DNA from: Polynucleobacter brandtiae
GTDB taxonomy: Bacteria; Pseudomonadota; Gammaproteobacteria; Burkholderiales; Burkholderiaceae
Direction: 5' to 3'
DNA: 64,000 nucleotides
NCBI RefSeq assembly: GCF_002797575.1
Contig: NZ_PGTX01000004.1
Location: 62,001-126,000, forward strand
The notes under the pieces were generated by a model that saw only the letters and a list, made by a program, of their open reading frames with translations, had not been told where the DNA came from and did no database searches. Of the stretch, positions 61,112 to 64,000 are shown one piece after another. The stretch's first letter is position 1, and each line of letters opens with the position of its first letter. The translations under genes were made by a program, and so were the position numbers.

Positions 61112-62167
61112 ATGAAAATTATGAATATACTTCTTACTGGAGGTGCTGGATATATTGGTAGCCATACCGCATTAGCATTATTAAATGCTGGCCATACTCC
61201 AATATTGCTTGATAATTTTAGCGCTAGCGACCCAAAAATTTTAACTCTTCTTAAAGCTGCTGCTAAAAAAGATATTCTTTTTTACGAAGGCAATGTTGGC
61301 AATCAAACATTAATTAGGCAAATTTTAAAAGAACATTCAGTAGATGTGGTTATGCATTTTGCAGCATTTAAGGCAGTTGGCGAATCAGTAAAAAATCCTT
61401 TGGCATATTATAAAAATAATGTAAGCGAATTTGTTAATTTACTTTCGGCAATGGATGCAGAAAAGGTCAGGAATCTAATCTTTTCGAGTAGCTGTACCGT
61501 TTATGGAAATCCTGTGCGTTTACCTGTATCAGAGGATTTTTCGTATGGATTTAACAACCCATATGGACATACAAAGGTAGTATGCGAGCAAATACTTGAG
61601 TCGGTATGCGTCTCTAATAAGGGTTGGAAAGTTGGCAAACTCAGATATTTTAATCCTGTAGGCTCTCATGATTCAGGTTATTTCGGCGAACTTCCTGTTG
61701 GTCTGCCCTCTAATTTAATGCCATATCTTGATCAAGTCGCCAGTGGCGAAGTTCAGAAACTGTATATTTTTGGTGGCGATTACCCAACTGGAGATGGGAC
61801 ATGCATTAGAGATTATGTTCATATATCTGACCTTTCTGAAGGGCATATTGCATCACTTGAAGGCCTTATCAAAGTTGGGAGTCACGCCGTAAATCTTGGT
61901 ACGGGGATTGGTTATAGCGTGCTTGAAGTAGTTGCTGAGTATGAAAGAGTAACTAGAAAAAAAATTCCTTACGAAATTATTGGTCGCCGACCAGGGGATG
62001 TGCCTGCTGCTTTTGCGGACCCATCTATGGCTTTCCAAGTTTTGGGATGGAAGGCGAAAAGAAGTTTAGGGGAAATGTGCTTAAGTAGTTATAGCTGGAG
62101 AATGCAATTGCCGACTTTGCTGTCATCATGTAACTTAGCACCAATCGGAATATCTCCTCTTGAATAA
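61112..62167 (+). CDS. galE: UDP-glucose 4-epimerase with altered C-terminus
   Basis: Interconverts UDP-glucose and UDP-galactose. The 351-residue product shows LLTGGAGYIGSHTALALL, FSSSCTVYGNP and the catalytic NPYGHTK with Tyr and Lys, then RYFNPVGSHDSG and GDGTCIRDYVHISDL. The last 20 residues (from about 332) do not fit the usual end of GalE (a tryptophan-rich WxxQxxNPxGY segment) and look like a replaced tail. Starts at 61112 or 61121 are both possible. Base composition is more A+T-rich than the two preceding genes. It overlaps the next gene by 8 bp. Confidence 0.88.
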   Translation: MKIMNILLTGGAGYIGSHTALALLNAGHTPILLDNFSASDPKILTLLKAAAKKDILFYEGNVGNQTLIRQILKEHSVDVVMHFAAFKAVGESVKNPLAYYKNNVSEFVNLLSAMDAEKVRNLIFSSSCTVYGNPVRLPVSEDFSYGFNNPYGHTKVVCEQILESVCVSNKGWKVGKLRYFNPVGSHDSGYFGELPVGLPSNLMPYLDQVASGEVQKLYIFGGDYPTGDGTCIRDYVHISDLSEGHIASLEGLIKVGSHAVNLGTGIGYSVLEVVAEYERVTRKKIPYEIIGRRPGDVPAAFADPSMAFQVLGWKAKRSLGEMCLSSYSWRMQLPTLLSSCNLAPIGISPLE

Positions 62168-63917
62168 TAGTGACGATACAATTTCAATTAATCTAGTGCG
62201 TCTATGGCGTACATTTTCTCACGCTAGAAAGAAACAGTTTATTGCACTTATTCTGCTCATGGTGCTTTGTTCATTTTCGGAAATATTAGTGATTGGGTCG
62301 GTCGTCCCCTTTCTAGCGCTAATAGCTAATCCTAACTCTAATTTCATGGGGTCAATAGCGGCAAGCGCACTTCATGTTATTTCGGCTACCAATATTCAAG
62401 ATATTAGGATTGTCGCGTCAATTTTTTTTGCATTATCGGTGTTATTGGCAGCTATTTTTAGAACAATTCTAGCTTGGGCAACCACATATTTCTCATTTGA
62501 TCTAGGGGCTGATTTAGGTCAGCGAATTTATCGCGCAATACTCAATCAGCCGTATTCTCTTCATATAAATCGTAGCAGTAGCAAAGTCATAGACAGCATA
62601 ACGAATCAAGTTAATGGGATCGTATACGGTACTACACTGCCATTACTTCATCTGCTTTCAGCAACTTTCCTTGGGCTTTTTATCTTTGGGGCGCTAATTC
62701 TAGTCGATCCAACAATTACATTAATTTCGTTCATAGGTTTTTGCGTAATTTACTTATGTGCAGCCTTATTGACGAAAAATAGCCTTAAAAGAAACAGTTT
62801 ATTTTGTGCATATGAATCTCATAGAGTTCTCCAATCCTTACAGGAGGGTATGGGCGGTATTCGCGAAATTATTATCGATGGCACTCAGAATATTCATGCT
62901 GCCACTCATAGTGAAATAGACTTAAACCTAAGGCGTGCTCAGGCAAGCACCTTATTTATTTCGCTAGCCCCTAGGTATCCCGTTGAGGCAATGGCAATAA
63001 TAGTAATGATCGGAGTCGCACTTACATTGAGTTTGGGTAATAGTAACGCAGGGGAGTTAATTCCTAAATTAGCTGCAATGGCCTTAGGCGCACAAAGGCT
63101 TCTTCCTCTATTGCAGCAAACTTTTAGCTCTTGGTCGAGCCTACAGGGAGCGCAACATTCAGTTGCTGAGGCCCTTGACTTGCTAGATTTGCCAAGTGAG
63201 GCATCCAGACTTCAATCGATTGGCAATATTTCTTTTAAGCGTTCAATTAATATTGAGCGATTAGCATTTCGCTATGCAATTGATCAACCTTTGGTTTTAA
63301 AGAATATTAATCTAGAAATAATCAAGGGTTCACGTGTGGGATTGATAGGTGTAACAGGATCTGGGAAGAGCACATTTTTAGATTTGATAATGGGTTTACT
63401 GGAGCCCACATCCGGAGTGATTAACATTGATGGCGAAGAGAAAATAAATCTTTCTAATTCAAGGCAATGGCAAAGACATATTGCGCATGTTCCTCAAAAT
63501 ATATTTTTATTAGATCGTAGTATCGCCGAAAATATTGCTATGTCTGATTCAGGGAGTCAAATTGACTATATTCGATTGAATCGCGTGATTAGACAAGCCT
63601 CACTTGAAGACTACATTAATTCACTGCCCGATAAATTTGATACTTGCGTGGGTGAGCGGGGTATTAGGCTATCAGGTGGCCAACGTCAGAGAATAGGTAT
63701 TGCGAGAGCCCTTTATAAGGGTGCTGACCTTATCATTCTTGATGAAGCTACTAGCGCATTGGATAGTGAAACTGAGAGAGCAGTAATAGCCGAGTTAGAT
63801 CGTATAGACAATGATGTCACCATTCTTATGGTTTCTCATAGGCCTGAAACTCTCAAGAGTTGCAATTTTATCTATGAAATAAAAAACGGGTGCCTAAAAG
63901 AGGTAAAGCAAATATGA
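62160..63917 (+). CDS. ABC transporter, PglK/MsbA-like polysaccharide or lipid-linked sugar exporter
   Basis: A 585-residue half-transporter of the exporter type with six membrane helices in residues 28-320 (start near RKKQFIALILLMVLCSFSEI) and an ATPase domain from 350: Walker A GVTGSGKST, the signature LSGGQRQRIGIARAL and Walker B LIILDEATSALD. In polysaccharide and glycan clusters this type (PglK-like) flips lipid-linked oligosaccharide. The start is TTG 62160 inside the end of galE; GGA lies 9 nt upstream. It overlaps the following gene by 4 bp (ATGA). Confidence 0.88.
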   Translation: MNNSDDTISINLVRLWRTFSHARKKQFIALILLMVLCSFSEILVIGSVVPFLALIANPNSNFMGSIAASALHVISATNIQDIRIVASIFFALSVLLAAIFRTILAWATTYFSFDLGADLGQRIYRAILNQPYSLHINRSSSKVIDSITNQVNGIVYGTTLPLLHLLSATFLGLFIFGALILVDPTITLISFIGFCVIYLCAALLTKNSLKRNSLFCAYESHRVLQSLQEGMGGIREIIIDGTQNIHAATHSEIDLNLRRAQASTLFISLAPRYPVEAMAIIVMIGVALTLSLGNSNAGELIPKLAAMALGAQRLLPLLQQTFSSWSSLQGAQHSVAEALDLLDLPSEASRLQSIGNISFKRSINIERLAFRYAIDQPLVLKNINLEIIKGSRVGLIGVTGSGKSTFLDLIMGLLEPTSGVINIDGEEKINLSNSRQWQRHIAHVPQNIFLLDRSIAENIAMSDSGSQIDYIRLNRVIRQASLEDYINSLPDKFDTCVGERGIRLSGGQRQRIGIARALYKGADLIILDEATSALDSETERAVIAELDRIDNDVTILMVSHRPETLKSCNFIYEIKNGCLKEVKQI

Positions 63918-64000
63918 CTATAAGTGTAGAAAAACTGGTGCTAGATAATACATTTGTCCTAGCTGATGTCCAATTCCTAGATCGGCAAAGTATTGATCCT
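63914..64000 (+). CDS. Start of an unknown gene, cut by the window end
   Basis: An open frame of 29 codons from ATG 63914, which overlaps the ABC transporter stop as ATGA. It reads MTISVEKLVLDNTF and onward without a stop. Coupling shows it is in the same operon. The fragment is too short to place in a family. Confidence 0.6.
   Translation, partial: MTISVEKLVLDNTFVLADVQFLDRQSIDP

Overview
The window reads as a chromosome segment of a small-genome betaproteobacterium of the order Burkholderiales, most likely Polynucleobacter or a close relative. The reasons are the gene neighbourhoods (DUF3460-scpA-panC; glnB beside nadE; tandem cyanophycin synthetases facing an ABC transporter and a DUF1854 gene; a tctCBA solute transporter), the short intergenic gaps, and the overall protein character. 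The species call is inference; no rRNA is present.

Bases 1-48414 are mostly core genome. In order they hold: panC (cut by the window edge), scpA and a DUF3460 gene; metG; fdhD; dcd; an arginine/lysine/ornithine decarboxylase; argH with a two-gene TRAP transporter; hemC-hemD; ubiC and an RhlE-type helicase; an aldehyde dehydrogenase; msrA; pdxH; tcdA; an amino-acid permease with alanine dehydrogenase; a GDT1-type exporter; pepN; fbp; the cyanophycin locus; tRNA-Thr(CGT); tctC-tctB-tctA; a DUF2946 protein and a PCu(A)C copper chaperone; ilvD; glnB, nadE, ppa; trxB; ftsK-lolA; serS; and tRNA-Ser(CGA). Nitrogen and arginine handling recurs: argH makes arginine, the decarboxylase can consume it, CphA stores it with aspartate as cyanophycin, and PII (glnB) sits beside glutamine-dependent NAD synthetase.

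Bases 48415-57156 are an accessory region downstream of tRNA-Ser. It begins with a PrlF/YhaV toxin-antitoxin pair. The pair lies between two copies of a 115-bp segment; each copy sits 44 nt after a tRNA 3' end, one intact and one decayed, and both landmarks are exactly 1294 bp apart. Next comes a minus-strand block: a serine recombinase with DUF2924 and DUF3489, then a terminase large subunit, a DUF5681 protein, a ParB-domain/DNA-methyltransferase fusion and an unknown protein. No portal, capsid, tail, lysis or replication gene is visible. The block looks like a minimal mobile element with DNA-packaging genes and is the best candidate here for an unfamiliar system.

Bases 57157-64000 hold a solitary tyrosine recombinase and then the start of an exopolysaccharide locus: a MarR-type EPS-associated regulator with a 13-G homopolymer, UDP-glucose dehydrogenase, UDP-glucuronate decarboxylase, UDP-glucose 4-epimerase, a PglK/MsbA-like ABC transporter and the first 29 codons of another gene. 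The last genes look richer in A+T than the core genes, which suggests transfer.
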